This document shows, in pieces, positions 50,599 to 62,095 of a stretch of 64,000 nucleotides of DNA. Position 1 is the first letter of the stretch, and each line of letters starts with the position of its first letter. The notes below the pieces were generated by a model. That model did no database searches, was not told the origin of the DNA, and saw only the letters and a list, made by a program, of their open reading frames with translations. This DNA is from Sulfolobus sp. S-194. Its GTDB lineage: Archaea; Thermoproteota; Thermoprotei_A; Sulfolobales; Sulfolobaceae. Location: positions 1,701,501 through 1,765,500 of the forward strand of contig NZ_CP035730.1 of the NCBI RefSeq assembly GCF_012222305.1, written 5' to 3'. The position numbers and the translations under genes were made by a program.

Positions 50599-51282
50599 CT
50601 AAGAAAATATTCTTTTTAGAATTTTTTGATTAATGTTAAATACTTCCGAAGCTATCAAACTAATATATTCTTGCCTTGGCAAAGGATATTTTATTCCAAT
50701 ATTTATAGCTATTACTTTTTTCATAACTTCTAATGACATTTTATCTCTTATACTCTTTTCAGCTATTCCTTCAGCTATCTTAAATGCAGTATAAAATCTT
50801 GAGAAGCTAACTGCAGTGTGCTTTAAATCATCTAAAGCCGTATTATTTAGATTCCTTATTGCATTAAACAAGATCTCCTCGGGCTTAAATGAAAACACTG
50901 TTTCAATAAATGCTAGCCTTAGAGATTTTGCAACATTGCCTTTATCTCTATCAAGTTTTTCATAAGCGTCTAAAGTTTTATTTTCTAGTATAAGTTTTAA
51001 GGCATCATCATAGTTTATTTCAAAACTAAAGAGTCTATTAAAAATGTCTCTATAATCATCAAATAGTCCTAATCCGTCCTTTCCTACAACATATAAACTA
51101 ATTAATTCTTTCTCATATAAATCTTCTGCTTTAAAACCTCTTATAGGTTTTATACCTTTTTCCTCATAAGACTCCTTAAGTAGCTCAATAACATCGCCCC
51201 TAGCTAAATTTTCATCTTGCAATATTTTGCTCCAAAGATCAGTAAGTACTTTGACGCGTTCTTTGTAAATCTCTTTAACCAT
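50599..51282 (-). CDS. DUF2192 family protein
   Basis: A 227-residue, helix-rich soluble protein resembling the crenarchaeal DUF2192 family, with the characteristic start MVKEIYKERVKVLTDLWSKI. No function is known. The ATG at 51282 is taken; an open extension of 16 codons upstream is not conserved-looking and overlaps the divergent promoter. Its neighbours give no clear clue. Confidence 0.72.
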   Translation of the reverse strand: MVKEIYKERVKVLTDLWSKILQDENLARGDVIELLKESYEEKGIKPIRGFKAEDLYEKELISLYVVGKDGLGLFDDYRDIFNRLFSFEINYDDALKLILENKTLDAYEKLDRDKGNVAKSLRLAFIETVFSFKPEEILFNAIRNLNNTALDDLKHTAVSFSRFYTAFKIAEGIAEKSIRDKMSLEVMKKVIAINIGIKYPLPRQEYISLIASEVFNINQKILKRIFS

Positions 51283-51336
51283 ACCGTTTTTATTAGCACT
51301 CCCCCTTAAAAAAGTATTAAAATTAATCATAATAAC

Positions 51337-51726
51337 ATGAGCACAACAGAAGAGACGCTTAAACCCAATATTGTGCTGATATCAGCTTCAGATTTAGAAA
51401 ATGAAATAAAACAATTAGAGGAGAAAATTAAACAAGTTAATGATAATAACAACATAGAGTTTGAAAAAATAAAATCAGAATTAGATAAACTACATACATT
51501 AACAGGGTGGTTAAATATAGCAAAATCACAAGGTATATGGAAATCAAAAACTTGTAGATATGTAAATAATGACTCATGCTCTGCCTGGAGTATAAGTGAG
51601 CCTGAAAAATTAGGTATTCCACAAGATGCCATAGTTATTGCTGAAAATGGTTCCAAAAAAGTTATAGTAGCAAAGTTTCCAGAATTATGCATAACATGTC
51701 CTTTATATGAGCCTAAAAAGATCTAG
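51337..51726 (+). CDS. Coiled-coil protein with four cysteines (129 aa)
   Basis: The N-terminal half is a coiled coil (ASDLENEIKQLEEKIKQVND, EKIKSELDKLHTL). The C-terminal half has CRYVNNDSC, where the two cysteines are 8 apart, and CITC, so it may bind zinc or an FeS cluster. I do not recognise the family; it looks Sulfolobales-specific. It is convergent with the HTH gene, overlapping by 14 nt. Confidence 0.65.
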   Translation: MSTTEETLKPNIVLISASDLENEIKQLEEKIKQVNDNNNIEFEKIKSELDKLHTLTGWLNIAKSQGIWKSKTCRYVNNDSCSAWSISEPEKLGIPQDAIVIAENGSKKVIVAKFPELCITCPLYEPKKI

Positions 51727-52024
51727 TTATCATGTTTTTAATTTTTTCGTTGATTGAATAGTTATTTTTTACGAATTCCTCAAGACTTTCCATTATATCT
51801 TCAACTATTATCTCATATATTCTTTCTTTTTCCTCTTCATCAGCTATTTCTATTGCCCTTTCTATAGTCTTATCACTTGGATGCGTTAATCCATTTAAAA
51901 ATTTGGTTATAGCGGAAGGTGATACGTCTAACTCTTCAGCTAGCTCTTTTTTACTTCTTTTTTCTAGCAATAGACTTATTATTCTCTCTCTGGCATCTTT
52001 ACTAAGATTATGTATAATTCTCAT
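51713..52024 (-). CDS. Helix-turn-helix (XRE-like) DNA-binding protein
   Basis: A 103-residue protein with an HTH in residues 8-50 (LLEKRSKKELAEELDVSPSA, then ITKFLNGLTHPSDKTIERAI). It ends in a helical dimerisation-like tail (EEEKERIYEIIVEDIMESLE). It resembles archaeal Cro/C1-type regulators. The target is unknown; it is divergent from the alcohol-dehydrogenase-like gene, which it may regulate. Confidence 0.8.
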   Translation of the reverse strand: MRIIHNLSKDARERIISLLLEKRSKKELAEELDVSPSAITKFLNGLTHPSDKTIERAIEIADEEEKERIYEIIVEDIMESLEEFVKNNYSINEKIKNMITRSF

Positions 52025-52076
52025 ATCTACTGCTTTTTCCTTAAATTTAATAATAGCTTACCATAATTAGTATTGA

Positions 52077-52943
52077 ATGAATGCAATAGTATTTGATTTA
52101 GGTATTACAATGAAAGATATTGTTGAAAAACCTATTAAAAATGATTTCCTATTAGTATCTCCCATAAAGGTATTAATATCTGGAATAGAAAACTCAATTT
52201 ATACTGGGCTACTTTGGATTCACCCAGGTACAATATTAGGAAGCACGGGAATTGTAAAAATTGATGCAGTAGGTCTAGATGTTGATGCTCAATTAGAAGG
52301 AAGATATGCTATTGTTTTACCTTATTCAAAAAAATATGGTGGGATTGGCACAGAAATTGATGGTATATTAGTTGAGAAAGCTATCATTCCAGATGATTCA
52401 ATAATACCTCTTCCACCAGATTATATAGAAAAGTTTATTTTATATCCTTTCGTTAGCATTGGATTACAGCTAAGGAAAATAGCAAGAGGAGAAAATGTTC
52501 TGATTATAGGTGATGGGTTAACAGGGTTAGTTTCTGCACAAATGCTTGTAGGTTATGCAAACAGAATTAGCATGTTTAGGGACGATGCCTATAAAATAAA
52601 GATTTATGGAGTTGAGGAAGTCAAAGAAATTGACAATAAGAAATGGGAAGTGATATTGATTACAACTATGAGGAGTTGGCCAAGAGCTGTATTAAGATCT
52701 TTACCTATTGATGCCGTAGTTATAATGCCTAGGTTTATGAATACTTGGCCTGCTTTGAGTCCTAATAATATAAAACTAATAGAACCTGCAAAAATTAGTG
52801 GAGTTTTCGAATACATAGAAAGTGAAATTACTGATAAATTCTTTAATGAACTTATTGGGATATCCGATGATCTATTCTCTTCGATTCCCACTTCAAAACC
52901 CGGAATCATAATTAATATCGAGAAATTATTTAAGAAAATCTAA
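52077..52943 (+). CDS. Degenerate medium-chain dehydrogenase-like protein
   Basis: A 288-residue protein with a GroES-like N-terminus ([20 protein letters not shown]) and a Rossmann region ([20 protein letters not shown]) of the medium-chain alcohol dehydrogenase family. The catalytic-zinc cysteine and histidine are absent, and the protein contains no cysteine at all, so it cannot be a classic zinc enzyme. It may be a zinc-free quinone-reductase-like protein or a non-catalytic relative. Its end overlaps the convergent aminotransferase gene by 18 nt. Confidence 0.65.
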   Translation: MNAIVFDLGITMKDIVEKPIKNDFLLVSPIKVLISGIENSIYTGLLWIHPGTILGSTGIVKIDAVGLDVDAQLEGRYAIVLPYSKKYGGIGTEIDGILVEKAIIPDDSIIPLPPDYIEKFILYPFVSIGLQLRKIARGENVLIIGDGLTGLVSAQMLVGYANRISMFRDDAYKIKIYGVEEVKEIDNKKWEVILITTMRSWPRAVLRSLPIDAVVIMPRFMNTWPALSPNNIKLIEPAKISGVFEYIESEITDKFFNELIGISDDLFSSIPTSKPGIIINIEKLFKKI

Positions 52944-54128
52944 TATAGTATTTCCTAGGATTTTTATACCTTCTTCTAGTTCTTGCTTAGTAGGATAGCT
53001 GAAGTTTAATCTCATAGTATTTCTCCCAGAATAATCATGATAGAAACTAGATCCAGGGACATAGGCTACTCCTCTTTTCATACTTTCCTCTAACATCTTT
53101 ACTGTATCTATTTTTTGTGGCAACCAAGCAAAAACAAACATCCCTCCCACTGGTCTGCTCCAGATAGCTTCTTTTGGGAAGTATTTCTCTAATGCGGCTA
53201 GCATTACATCTCTTTTTTCCTTATACACTCTTCTGATTAATGGTAACTGATTTTGTATAACTCCTCTCCTTATTGCCTCCATTGCTATCATTTGAGTAAG
53301 TGTAGGAGTATGCAAATCTATATTCTGTTTGTATAACTCCATTTCTCTTATAAACTCTTCTTGTGCTACAACCCATCCTAACCTTAAACCGGGTGCAAGT
53401 ATTTTACTAAATGTGCTAGTATAAATTACTCTTCCTTCTTTATCTAAACTTATAAGTGGTGGTGGCGCTTCTCCATCAAAGACTAAAAAGCCATAAGCAT
53501 CATCTTCTATGAGTAGAAAATCGTATTTCTGAGCTATTTCAAGAAGCTTTTTTCTATCATTTAAACTCATTGTTGTTCCTCCAGGGTTTTGAGCTGTGGG
53601 TATAACGTACATTAGTTTTGGTTTTTTACCATTATTTATGCTCTCTTTTACTTTTCTTTCTAATTCATCGAGGTCTGGACCATTTTGTGTAAGATGTACT
53701 CCAATAAAATTAGGTTTTCTTGCTCTAAGAATATTGAGTGCAGCAAGATATGTAGGCATTTCTACGATTACAGTATCCCCAGGGTCAACTAGGAGATTAA
53801 ATATCATAAATAAGGCTTCTTGGCTTCCTACAGTTACGAATGTATTATTTTCATTTATACCGCTTATTCCTCTGTATCTTGATAGGTTAACAAGCTCTTT
53901 TTTGAACTCAATAATCCCTGACGTTGTTGAGTATTGTAGGGCTCTATCGGGTTTTTCTCTAAGCACATCATCAGTTATTTTTCTAATCTCTTCAACGGGG
54001 AAAGTAGTCGGATCTGGTAAACCGCCAGCCAAACTAATAACTTTTTTTCCTTCAGTCAGTTTTAATAAATCTCTAATTTCTGATGACCTTAAATTTGATA
54101 CGTCTTTTGAAAGAAATCTTTCGAACAT
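52926..54128 (-). CDS. Class I aminotransferase (LysN/2-aminoadipate type)
   Basis: A 400-residue fold-type I PLP enzyme. The lysine motif is [15 protein letters not shown], the PLP-Asp region [14 protein letters not shown], with [15 protein letters not shown] near residue 175. The start [20 protein letters not shown] and the [15 protein letters not shown] loop match 2-aminoadipate/aromatic aminotransferases related to MocR-domain enzymes. In Sulfolobales such an enzyme acts in lysine synthesis or amino-acid breakdown; the precise substrate is inferred. Confidence 0.9.
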   Translation of the reverse strand: MFERFLSKDVSNLRSSEIRDLLKLTEGKKVISLAGGLPDPTTFPVEEIRKITDDVLREKPDRALQYSTTSGIIEFKKELVNLSRYRGISGINENNTFVTVGSQEALFMIFNLLVDPGDTVIVEMPTYLAALNILRARKPNFIGVHLTQNGPDLDELERKVKESINNGKKPKLMYVIPTAQNPGGTTMSLNDRKKLLEIAQKYDFLLIEDDAYGFLVFDGEAPPPLISLDKEGRVIYTSTFSKILAPGLRLGWVVAQEEFIREMELYKQNIDLHTPTLTQMIAMEAIRRGVIQNQLPLIRRVYKEKRDVMLAALEKYFPKEAIWSRPVGGMFVFAWLPQKIDTVKMLEESMKRGVAYVPGSSFYHDYSGRNTMRLNFSYPTKQELEEGIKILGNTILDFLK

Positions 54129-54172
54129 GCTTTCACAACCCTATATATACTTAAAAGTTTTTATCTATTATT

Positions 54173-54964
54173 GTGGAGATTTGGTACGCTGAGATAATAA
54201 ACATTGGAAACGAGATCCTTACGGGAAGAACAGTTAATACTAACGCTTCTCATATAGCGAGGAGGTTAACGTCATTAGGATATACTGTAAGAAGAATAAC
54301 AGTAGTTAGAGATGAAATTGAGGAAATAGTTTCAGCTTTTAAAGAAGCTATTAGTAGAAGACCTAAAATTATTATATCTACTGGTGGCTTAGGACCTACT
54401 TATGATGATAAAACTAATGAAGGTTTAGCTAAGGCATTAAATATAGAGTTAGAATTAAATGAAATTGCTTACAAAATGTTATTAGAAAAATATTCCAAAC
54501 TTAACATAGAAATAACTGAGGAAAGAAGGAAAATGGCAATAATGCCTAAAGGTTCAATCCCAGTAGAAAATAACGTTGGTGTAGCTCCCGGCATACTTAT
54601 TCTCTATCAAGGTATAACTATTTTAGCTACGCCTGGAGTACCTAAAGAAATGGAAGACGTAGTGGAGAATTTTATTAAAAAATATCTGAAAGATAGACCT
54701 AATGTTAAGTATTTAGAAACGAGTTTTCTACTAGAAGGTGTAATGGAATCAACAATTGCCCCATATGTTAAACAGCTTGTTAAAAAATATGATCTCTATA
54801 TAAAAACTCATCCTAAGGGACAAGAACTATCAAAACCGCTACTGGAAATTCAAATAGCCGGAAGTTCAGAAAATGAGGCTGAAATAAAAGAAAGAATTCA
54901 AAAAGCATCAGAAGAATTAAAAGAAATAGGGGTTAAATTAGGTGGAGTAATTACGCAAAGTTAA
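54173..54964 (+). CDS. CinA/MoaB-type molybdopterin-binding domain protein
   Basis: A 263-residue protein with an N-terminal MPT-binding fold ([52 protein letters not shown]) as in CinA, MoaB and MogA. It lacks the C-terminal NMN deamidase domain of bacterial CinA, so a nucleotide pyrophosphatase-type role such as ADP-ribose or FAD cleavage is more likely. The start is GTG. Its end overlaps the convergent hydrolase gene by 14 nt. Confidence 0.87.
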   Translation: MEIWYAEIINIGNEILTGRTVNTNASHIARRLTSLGYTVRRITVVRDEIEEIVSAFKEAISRRPKIIISTGGLGPTYDDKTNEGLAKALNIELELNEIAYKMLLEKYSKLNIEITEERRKMAIMPKGSIPVENNVGVAPGILILYQGITILATPGVPKEMEDVVENFIKKYLKDRPNVKYLETSFLLEGVMESTIAPYVKQLVKKYDLYIKTHPKGQELSKPLLEIQIAGSSENEAEIKERIQKASEELKEIGVKLGGVITQS

Positions 54965-55718
54965 CTATAGCCTCTATTAGCCCTTTTGGCTCCTCTAGGT
55001 TTAAGAAGTGACCATAACCCTTAAATATTTGTAAATGTAAGTTGCGTATATTTTGCTGAAACACAGTAACATTTGTAGATAATTTATCTTCATCGCCATA
55101 AATTAGTAATACATTACTATCTATTCTTTGTAATTCCTTTGAGTAATCTTTTGCTGAAAGTAAACCCTCTACAGCGTATTTATAGCCTAAAGGTGTGTTT
55201 TCACTATAAATATTAATAAAGTCTTTCCATAAAGTTGGATTATTTATCAGAGAGTTTGAAAGTTCTCCTTGACTTCTACGATATTCTGCTAATGCAACCA
55301 TTCCTAAATTCATGGCTATTGAAATATATTTCTGATAAGGTTCAGGGTTAGGTGCTTTATATAAAGCCCCTATTAAAATAAGTTTCTTAACATAGTTATG
55401 TAGGGCATAATCTATTGCTACTAGAGAACCTATAGAATGTCCAACAATTATTGGGTCTTTTATTCCAAGTTCTTCTATTAGCTCCTTTAAATCTTCTGAG
55501 TGCTCTTCTATTTTATAGGGACCTGGAGGAGTTGAGGATCTTCCATGTCCCCTTAAATCGTATACAATGACTCTAAATTTTTCGGATAATGAGGGCGTAA
55601 TATACTTCCAACTATTAACACTTCCTGCAAGATGATGAATTAGAATAATAGTTTTATTTTCGTATTTTCCTTCATCTTCATAAAAAATTCTAATTCCATT
55701 TGGAAGATAAGCAAACAT
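54951..55718 (-). CDS. Alpha/beta hydrolase
   Basis: A 255-residue hydrolase with the nucleophile elbow [14 protein letters not shown], acid residue in [11 protein letters not shown] and histidine in [13 protein letters not shown], completing a Ser-Asp-His triad. An oxyanion HH segment ([13 protein letters not shown]) is present. The family includes esterases, lactonases and epoxide hydrolases; the substrate is unknown. Its ATG overlaps the pheT stop (TAATG), so it is the last gene of the pheS-pheT operon. Confidence 0.87.
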   Translation of the reverse strand: MFAYLPNGIRIFYEDEGKYENKTIILIHHLAGSVNSWKYITPSLSEKFRVIVYDLRGHGRSSTPPGPYKIEEHSEDLKELIEELGIKDPIIVGHSIGSLVAIDYALHNYVKKLILIGALYKAPNPEPYQKYISIAMNLGMVALAEYRRSQGELSNSLINNPTLWKDFINIYSENTPLGYKYAVEGLLSAKDYSKELQRIDSNVLLIYGDEDKLSTNVTVFQQNIRNLHLQIFKGYGHFLNLEEPKGLIEAIVNFA

Positions 55719-57340
55719 TAAAGTATGTCTTTTATTTCATCTAAATAAATTTCACTCATTACAATTGGGTATTCAATATCTATTTTTTCCAATATATTTG
55801 GATTAACTTCACCAATAATTCCTATCTTTTTATTATTTACATAAATAGATGCGGTCCTTCCCTCTATAAAGAGGGGATGAGTATCTCTTTTATATAGAGG
55901 ATTTATTCCAAGACTATTTAGAATTTCATGGAGCGGAGCTTGTAGTTCTTCAAAACTTACTCTACTATTCATAATGGCATATGAAGCATTTAATTTATTT
56001 GAATAGCCAGTTTCAGTATTCTCGTTTCTAATTACAACGTCTCCTATTTCGAAGACTCTAATAGGCATTCTAGCATGTTGATTTTTGCTTAAGAATATTA
56101 ACATGCTTGGTAAAAGTGAGTTTCTTACTGAATTATAGTCAACTGTAATTGGGTTAAGTATTTTAACAAAATCTCCAAGAAGAAACGATTCGTTAATCAA
56201 AGTAAATGTAAATATTTCTGTAAATCCTCCACCAACACTTAAGTCCCTTAATACTCGTATTAGCTTAGTTCTATTAGCCAAGGAACCTATTTTTTCTATT
56301 TTATATGGTGATGGTGACAAATTATTATATCCATATGTAATTGCTACTTCTTCTGTAATATCTATTTGAGATAATATATCATTTCTATATGGAGGAATTG
56401 TAACTTCTATTTCTTTTCCTAAATCATTAATATCAAAGCGGGCCATTTTTAGATATTCTATTATTTCATTCTTATTTAGGTTTGTTCCAAGAATTTTATT
56501 TATATATTCTGTTGTTATCTTTATAGATTTATGTTGAAGTAATGGAGATTTATCAGCATATGGTGAAATTACTTTTATTTCACCAATTTTTCCGCCCATC
56601 TCCGCAAGATTAGTAACTATAACATCTAGTGTGAATATAACTGTATCGAGCGAGGTTCCAGTAACATCTATTAAAAGGCTTTGAGTTTTTGTATCAATCT
56701 TAGTTTTTTCTGAATTTATAACTGGTGGTAAACTTAAAATTTGTCCATCATCTTGCATTATTGCAGGCATTTTTCCATCTAAAAGTGAAATATTTCCATA
56801 TTCTTTTCCTTGAGGTGTTGACTCAAGGATCTCTCTTACGCTCATTTCTTTATCTGAGTTTAATGGAATGAATTTATAGTCTAAATTAACAACTGTGTAG
56901 ATAATATGTTTAGAATCTATTTTCTTTAAATCATGTAGTCCTATAGCAATTTTTTTCCTTTTTCTCCCAACAGTTATATGAAGTTTCTCTTGAAATTGAA
57001 TAAGTTCCTTTAACAATTCATCATCAAAGTTAATATCCTCAACAACAGCTGCTAGAGCATAAGGCCTATTTGGTACTTCTTTAACCTCGAATACATAATC
57101 AGTATCTTTTATACTATAGCTTGGTTCTCCTAGCTCTTTCTTAAGAAGTCCTTTTATTGATCTAATAATTCCATAGACAAAAAGTAAATCTGGTCTATCA
57201 TTGTTTATTTCTATCTCTATATGATCTTGGTCTATTGGTTTCATTTCAGACTTCAGATTAAATAGTAAATCTTCTAATTGGACTTCACTAATTTTTAACT
57301 CATTTAATAATCGCCACTTGTATACACTAATTGTCGGCAT
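55718..57340 (-). CDS. pheT: Phenylalanyl-tRNA synthetase beta subunit
   Basis: A 540-residue archaeal/eukaryotic-type beta subunit. The N-terminal domain [15 protein letters not shown] is followed by the B3/B4 editing domain (about 110-220), the B5 helical domain and the catalytic-like core with [16 protein letters not shown] and [12 protein letters not shown]. It forms an alpha2-beta2 enzyme with pheS. The gene overlaps the end of pheS by 14 nt. Confidence 0.96.
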   Translation of the reverse strand: MPTISVYKWRLLNELKISEVQLEDLLFNLKSEMKPIDQDHIEIEINNDRPDLLFVYGIIRSIKGLLKKELGEPSYSIKDTDYVFEVKEVPNRPYALAAVVEDINFDDELLKELIQFQEKLHITVGRKRKKIAIGLHDLKKIDSKHIIYTVVNLDYKFIPLNSDKEMSVREILESTPQGKEYGNISLLDGKMPAIMQDDGQILSLPPVINSEKTKIDTKTQSLLIDVTGTSLDTVIFTLDVIVTNLAEMGGKIGEIKVISPYADKSPLLQHKSIKITTEYINKILGTNLNKNEIIEYLKMARFDINDLGKEIEVTIPPYRNDILSQIDITEEVAITYGYNNLSPSPYKIEKIGSLANRTKLIRVLRDLSVGGGFTEIFTFTLINESFLLGDFVKILNPITVDYNSVRNSLLPSMLIFLSKNQHARMPIRVFEIGDVVIRNENTETGYSNKLNASYAIMNSRVSFEELQAPLHEILNSLGINPLYKRDTHPLFIEGRTASIYVNNKKIGIIGEVNPNILEKIDIEYPIVMSEIYLDEIKDIL

Positions 57341-58736
57341 TTATCTCAACCTTTTTATTTCTTAGGTATTCAATATCTGTGGCATATAATAATCTTATAT
57401 CTTTAAGACCAAGAAGTAACATAGCTAATCTATCTATTCCTAATCCCCATGCACCAGCAGACGAGTTAATTTCAACTGCTTCTAGGATTTCTGGTCTTAA
57501 CAAACCTGCCCCAGCCATTTCGACCCATCCTAATCCCTCTATTTTTCCATAAACTTCTACGCTTGGTTCAGTAAATGGGAAATAGGCTGGTTTAAATCTT
57601 GTTTCTTTAATTCCAATACCGTTGAATATTTCCTTAAGAGTACCTAATAAATCTCTAAAGGTGAAATTATCTTCTATTACTAAACCATCTAGTTGATGAA
57701 ATTCAATTAAGTGTGTGGCATCTATTGAGTCTGGTCTGAAGACTTTACCTATCGTGAAAACTCTTATTGGTGGTTTAGGTCTTGATGCTAAAACTCTTGC
57801 AGTAGTTGCAGTGGTTTGACTTCTTAGCATAAGTCTCATAGAGATATTCACATCCCAATTATACTTCCATCCTCTCTCATGGATTTGTTTAACTCTCTCT
57901 ATTAATTTCTCATCGGTTAATTTACCTTTACCATTTATTGTAAAACTATCATGAATTTCTCTAGCAGGATGATCCTGAGCTTGAAATAGAAGATCAAAGT
58001 TATAAAATTCTATCTCTATATAATCACTGTAAACTTCTTTAAACCCTAAGTCTTTCATCAAATCTCTTAATCTCTCTAGAAATTCTTTAAAGAAATGTTT
58101 TTTCCCTATAGGGTAAAAAGGGGGATAAGCCTCTACATTATATTCTCTTAAAGTATATTTTTTCCATTCTCCGCTAGCTAAAAGTTCTGGAGTTAAAAAT
58201 ATTAACGCTGGTTTGATTTCTAAGGGTTCTTTTATAAGTCTTATATTCAATATTTTTTCTTCTTTCTTTATGATTAGTTTTCTATTTAATAATTGTTGCA
58301 AAATATCTTTGTTTGCTTTTTCTGGATTTCTTAATGCTTCTTTTTCATCATTTGCCTCATACTCTTTAACAAGTGGTATGACTCTATCTCCATCTATTTT
58401 TATAAGTCCTTTTCTTTTAGCCCATCCTATAGAAATCTCAAAATCTTTTCCTAAATTATCCTTTAATTCCTGTATTTTTTTCTCTTTTCCATCTAGTAAT
58501 TTAATTAGCTTTTCTTCTGGTAGACCTTCTTTTAATCTTCTTTTTCCTTCATCAGTAAGCTCATATTTTATAACTTTTTTTTCCTCAACTTCTATATATC
58601 CCTTTTCCTTTAGTAACTGCGAAATACTGAAAACACTTTCTATGGGCATGTTGAGCTGTTTACTTATATCCTCAGCTGAAGCCTCCCTTTTCTTACTTAA
58701 ATACTCGAGGATTTTAATTTCGCTTTCACTTAACAT
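57327..58736 (-). CDS. pheS: Phenylalanyl-tRNA synthetase alpha subunit
   Basis: A 469-residue alpha subunit. The N-terminal third contains winged helices ([20 protein letters not shown]), used for tRNA contact as in eukaryotes. The class II core has [12 protein letters not shown] (motif 2 region), [33 protein letters not shown] and motif 3 [13 protein letters not shown]. It follows the UPF0173 gene with no gap, and it overlaps pheT. Confidence 0.96.
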   Translation of the reverse strand: MLSESEIKILEYLSKKREASAEDISKQLNMPIESVFSISQLLKEKGYIEVEEKKVIKYELTDEGKRRLKEGLPEEKLIKLLDGKEKKIQELKDNLGKDFEISIGWAKRKGLIKIDGDRVIPLVKEYEANDEKEALRNPEKANKDILQQLLNRKLIIKKEEKILNIRLIKEPLEIKPALIFLTPELLASGEWKKYTLREYNVEAYPPFYPIGKKHFFKEFLERLRDLMKDLGFKEVYSDYIEIEFYNFDLLFQAQDHPAREIHDSFTINGKGKLTDEKLIERVKQIHERGWKYNWDVNISMRLMLRSQTTATTARVLASRPKPPIRVFTIGKVFRPDSIDATHLIEFHQLDGLVIEDNFTFRDLLGTLKEIFNGIGIKETRFKPAYFPFTEPSVEVYGKIEGLGWVEMAGAGLLRPEILEAVEINSSAGAWGLGIDRLAMLLLGLKDIRLLYATDIEYLRNKKVEINADN

Positions 58737-59420
58737 CTATAACTCCACACTCTGTCCTGGCTGAAGCACTAAAGCTTTATATCCTTTTTTTGAAACCTCT
58801 TTTACAAAATCATTAGGATCTACTTTTATTAGATCCCACGTGTTATAATGAATAGGAATGGCATACTTCTTTGGTCTTAGCATTTCAACAGCAATCGCAG
58901 CTTGATAAGGATCCATAGTAAAGCGGCCTCCAATTGGTAAAAGAACGTAATCTGGTTTAAAGATCTCTCCTATAAGTTTCATGTCTTCAAATAGCCCAGT
59001 ATCTCCAGCATGATAAATCGTAACTCCTTCTCCACTTACAATAGCTCCAGTAGGATCGCTATGTTCGCTTGAGTGAACAGCCTTAGTTAATGCTAACTTT
59101 ATGCCGTCAAAATCTATATAACCTCCCACATTTGCCGGAATCATTCTTTCCCAAGGTATATTGAATTGAGTGGCAAGATAATTTTCTAAATCGTAAGTTG
59201 CAAATAAATAAGCTTTAGGATTTATTCTCATTAATTCAACACTATCTCCTAAATGATCATAATGGTCATGGGTTACTATTATTAAATTTAAATTATTTTC
59301 GAAATAATTTAATTTTACTGGTGATACTGGATTATCTTTTATCATTGGGTCTATTACAATATGCTTACCACCTAAATTTAATTCAACTGCTGCGTGGCCT
59401 AACCATCTTAATTGTGGCAT
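58737..59420 (-). CDS. Metal-dependent hydrolase, UPF0173 (metallo-beta-lactamase fold)
   Basis: A 227-residue enzyme of the YtnP/UPF0173 group. The metal site [14 protein letters not shown] (HxHxDH) and later [10 protein letters not shown] and IPIHYNTWD histidines are intact. Physiological substrate unknown. The ATG at 59420 begins the conserved [14 protein letters not shown]; the 35 extra residues of the longer frame overlap the divergent map gene. It is the promoter-proximal gene before pheS. Confidence 0.87.
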   Translation of the reverse strand: MPQLRWLGHAAVELNLGGKHIVIDPMIKDNPVSPVKLNYFENNLNLIIVTHDHYDHLGDSVELMRINPKAYLFATYDLENYLATQFNIPWERMIPANVGGYIDFDGIKLALTKAVHSSEHSDPTGAIVSGEGVTIYHAGDTGLFEDMKLIGEIFKPDYVLLPIGGRFTMDPYQAAIAVEMLRPKKYAIPIHYNTWDLIKVDPNDFVKEVSKKGYKALVLQPGQSVEL

Positions 59421-59473
59421 ATACAAAGTTATTTTAAAGGAAAAAATTAAAGTTTCTATTCCTTTGTTACAGT

Positions 59474-60367
59474 GTGGAAGAATCAAGTTTAGAATTATTA
59501 AGAAAAGCAGGAAAGATAGCTGCAAAAGCTAGGGATTATGGGGCCAAATTAATAAAACCTGGGGCTAAAGTTTATGACATTTGTGAGACAGTAGAGAAGA
59601 TAATAATAGAAGAAGGAGCTAAACCAGCTTTTCCTTGCAATCTGTCTATAAATTCTGAGGCCGCCCATTATAGCCCATTAATAAATGATGAAAAAACTAT
59701 CCCAGAAGGCGCAGTAGTAAAATTAGATATAGGTGCTCATATTGACGGTTATATTACTGATACAGCAGTTACAGTAGTACTAGATGAGAAATTCCAAAAA
59801 CTTGCTGAGGCTGCAAGAGATGCGCTCAATGCTGCTATATCTAACTTTAAACCTGGTACGGATTTAGGAGAGATTGGAAAAAATATAGAAAAAATAATAA
59901 AGATCCATGGTTTCAAACCTATAAGAAATTTAGGAGGCCATTTGATAAGACGATACGAGCTTCACGCTGGAGTATTTGTACCAAACATTTATGAAAGAGG
60001 CCTTGGAAGAATTATTGAAGGTAATACATATGCTATAGAACCATTTGCGACAAATGGGGAAGGAGAGGTTATTGAAGGTAAAGATATTACTATTTACTCA
60101 ATAAAAACATTAAATACTAAAGGACTTACTGATGAAGAAAAAAGATTCTTAGCTGAAATATATAAAAGAGCAAACATGCTACCATTTAATGAAAGATGGT
60201 TAAGAGATTTAGGAGAACCTGATTACATAAGACAAATGTTAAAAACTTTGGTAAGAAGAGGGGCATTGAGGGCATATCCAATATTAATAGAAGTAAGAAA
60301 AGGACTAGTTTCTCAGTTTGAGCACACTGTACTAGTTACTAGGGATGGTGCTGAAATTATAACTTAA
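59474..60367 (+). CDS. map: Methionine aminopeptidase, type II
   Basis: A 297-residue archaeal (type II) enzyme removing initiator methionine. Metal ligands are in [20 protein letters not shown] (two Asp), [13 protein letters not shown] (His), [13 protein letters not shown] (Glu) and the final [11 protein letters not shown] (Glu). The roughly 60-residue helical insertion that marks type II enzymes is present before the C-terminal part. The start is GTG, divergent from the UPF0173 gene. Confidence 0.95.
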   Translation: MEESSLELLRKAGKIAAKARDYGAKLIKPGAKVYDICETVEKIIIEEGAKPAFPCNLSINSEAAHYSPLINDEKTIPEGAVVKLDIGAHIDGYITDTAVTVVLDEKFQKLAEAARDALNAAISNFKPGTDLGEIGKNIEKIIKIHGFKPIRNLGGHLIRRYELHAGVFVPNIYERGLGRIIEGNTYAIEPFATNGEGEVIEGKDITIYSIKTLNTKGLTDEEKRFLAEIYKRANMLPFNERWLRDLGEPDYIRQMLKTLVRRGALRAYPILIEVRKGLVSQFEHTVLVTRDGAEIIT

Positions 60368-60551
60368 CAAGATTAACATTTTGTTGCAAATGATCTAATC
60401 TAAACGCATAAGAAGTATCTTATTTAATGTTCTTACTTTCTGTAGAAATATAGCCATTTGATAAATATCTTAATAATAGCACTATGAACAACATTTAAGC
60501 CATCCATTAATTTTTAATAAAGTTTAATTAGGTGGCATATAATATTAATCA

Positions 60552-61694
60552 ATGAGAAGCATGTTAGATCTATTAGCATATGCGCAAAGTAGCTCAAGTC
60601 AAATTAATGCTACCTATACTATAATAGGCTACTTTGTATTCTTCTTAATTATAATTCTGCTATCATTGCCTGGATTTCAGCAGAAGATGTATATTTATTT
60701 TGTGGCACGAGATATAGAAAATGGACTTGTAAAACTAGAGAATTTTAGTAAAAATGCCAAAAAGAAAACTGTAGAACTACTTAAGAAGAATGGTGCAGTA
60801 AACGCAGATGAGTTAACAGAAAAATTCGCTGAATGGTTTACAATAGACCCAGTAAATGTTGAACCAACTGATATAATAAGCAGAATGAGACTTCTAATAA
60901 GAACCAGTGAAGATAAAATAAAACAATTAATAATGCTTTCTTTGCCAAACTTAGATCCAGTAACTAGAAGTAAAATAGAAGTTTCAGCTGAAATAGTTAA
61001 CGCATTAAATATGATATATAAAGTGATTAGGCATTATCTGATATTAGGGAAGAAACTTCAAAGTTATTTTATACTAGTGCAGTTGCAGTCTATCGTACCA
61101 ATGCTTGTTAAAATGGCTGAGGCTTACGAAAAAGCACAAGATGTATTTCTAAAAGGTATACCAGTCGGAGATTCCTTAGGACCTCTAGTAGCTTCAAGAT
61201 TTCTAGTTAATATATCTGAGAAATGGTCACCAAGTAGAGAAATGATAGCAGGAGAAACAGAATTCGAAGGGAGAAGATTAATCGTATTAAAGGCTGAAGG
61301 ACCTATGGCAACAGTTGGAACTCCAGGTGAGGCCGTGGAAAATGTTGTCAGTAAGTTAGGTGGAAAAGTTAGCAGAATTATAACTGTTGATGCTGCTGCA
61401 AAGCTTGAAGGAGAGCAAACTGGAAGTATAGCAGAGGGTACTGGTGTAGCGATGGGTGATCCTGGACCAGAAAAGATAGCAATTGAAAGAGTTGCTGTGA
61501 AATACAATATTCCAATTGATGCTTTAATAGTTAAAATGAGTATGGAGGAAGCTATAACTGAGATGCCAAAAGAAGTTTATGAAGCTGCAGATAAAGTCGT
61601 CGAAATGGTTAAACAATTAATCAAGCAGAGAACTCAACCAGGTGATACCATAATCTTAGTAGGTGTAGGTAACACAGTAGGTGTTGCACAGTGA
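60552..61694 (+). CDS. DUF1512 membrane-anchored protein
   Basis: A 380-residue crenarchaeal DUF1512 protein. One membrane helix near residues 23-40 ([19 protein letters not shown]) anchors a large cytoplasmic part. The C-terminal domain has a conserved nucleotide-binding-like segment ([39 protein letters not shown]). No catalytic reaction is known. It overlaps the following zinc-ribbon gene by 4 nt, and a 184-nt gene-free stretch with no clear feature lies upstream. Confidence 0.8.
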   Translation: MRSMLDLLAYAQSSSSQINATYTIIGYFVFFLIIILLSLPGFQQKMYIYFVARDIENGLVKLENFSKNAKKKTVELLKKNGAVNADELTEKFAEWFTIDPVNVEPTDIISRMRLLIRTSEDKIKQLIMLSLPNLDPVTRSKIEVSAEIVNALNMIYKVIRHYLILGKKLQSYFILVQLQSIVPMLVKMAEAYEKAQDVFLKGIPVGDSLGPLVASRFLVNISEKWSPSREMIAGETEFEGRRLIVLKAEGPMATVGTPGEAVENVVSKLGGKVSRIITVDAAAKLEGEQTGSIAEGTGVAMGDPGPEKIAIERVAVKYNIPIDALIVKMSMEEAITEMPKEVYEAADKVVEMVKQLIKQRTQPGDTIILVGVGNTVGVAQ

Positions 61695-61885
61695 GTCAAG
61701 TTAATCAAGCTCAACAGAATAAAACAATTATCACTGTTCTAAAGTGCTTAAAATGTTCTTATACTGTAGAAAGGCAATTTAGGGAAGGAGATTTTGTGTT
61801 AAAGATTGATGGGACTTGTCCAAATGATGGCTCTCCATTATATGTTTGGGGAATTTATGCAAAATCGATAAATGAGAAGAAATAA
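61691..61885 (+). CDS. Small zinc-ribbon-like protein (64 aa)
   Basis: A 64-residue protein with [20 protein letters not shown] and a single later cysteine in [16 protein letters not shown], that is CxxC plus one Cys. It may bind zinc incompletely or with a partner. It starts at GTG within the DUF1512 stop, so the two are translated together. Such pairs in crenarchaea suggest a shared complex. Confidence 0.7.
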   Translation: MSQVNQAQQNKTIITVLKCLKCSYTVERQFREGDFVLKIDGTCPNDGSPLYVWGIYAKSINEKK

Positions 61886-61901
61886 GTATTATGTAAGATA
61901 G

Positions 61902-61910
61902 TTTTTTAAG
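61902..61910 (+). promoter_or_regulatory. TATA box of 5S rRNA
   Basis: TTTTTTAAG is centred 26 nt upstream of the 5S 5' end, showing that 5S is transcribed on its own, separately from 16S/23S. Confidence 0.6.
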
Positions 61911-61931
61911 GAAGTTAAACTACTTATTAAT

Positions 61932-62057
61932 TGCCCACCCGGTCACAGTGAGCGGGCAACACCCGGACTCATTTCGAACCCGGAAGTTAAGCCGCTCACG
62001 TTAGTGGGGCCGTGGGATCCGCGAGGACCCGCAGCCCTTCTAAGCCGAGATGGGCTT
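61932..62057 (+). rRNA. 5S ribosomal RNA
   Basis: The sequence shows helix I (GCCCACCC at the 5' end with GATGGGC at the 3' end), the loop B/C signature CGAACCCGGAAGTTAAG and the GTGGGATCC loop. It is a typical crenarchaeal 5S of about 125 nt. It is not linked to 16S or 23S here, as is normal in Sulfolobales. The ends are placed to within a few bases. Confidence 0.95.
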
Positions 62058-62095
62058 CACCAAATTTTTAATAATAATACTACACCCTTTTAATT

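Noticed and set aside
53596..54192. Plus-strand 198-residue frame opposite the aminotransferase
   Set aside because: It is the mirror of a conserved PLP enzyme and its composition is that of an antisense shadow.
58213..58764. Plus-strand 183-residue, Ser/Phe-rich frame opposite pheS
   Set aside because: The residue bias (Ser, Phe) is what antisense reading of Lys/Glu-rich coding DNA gives.
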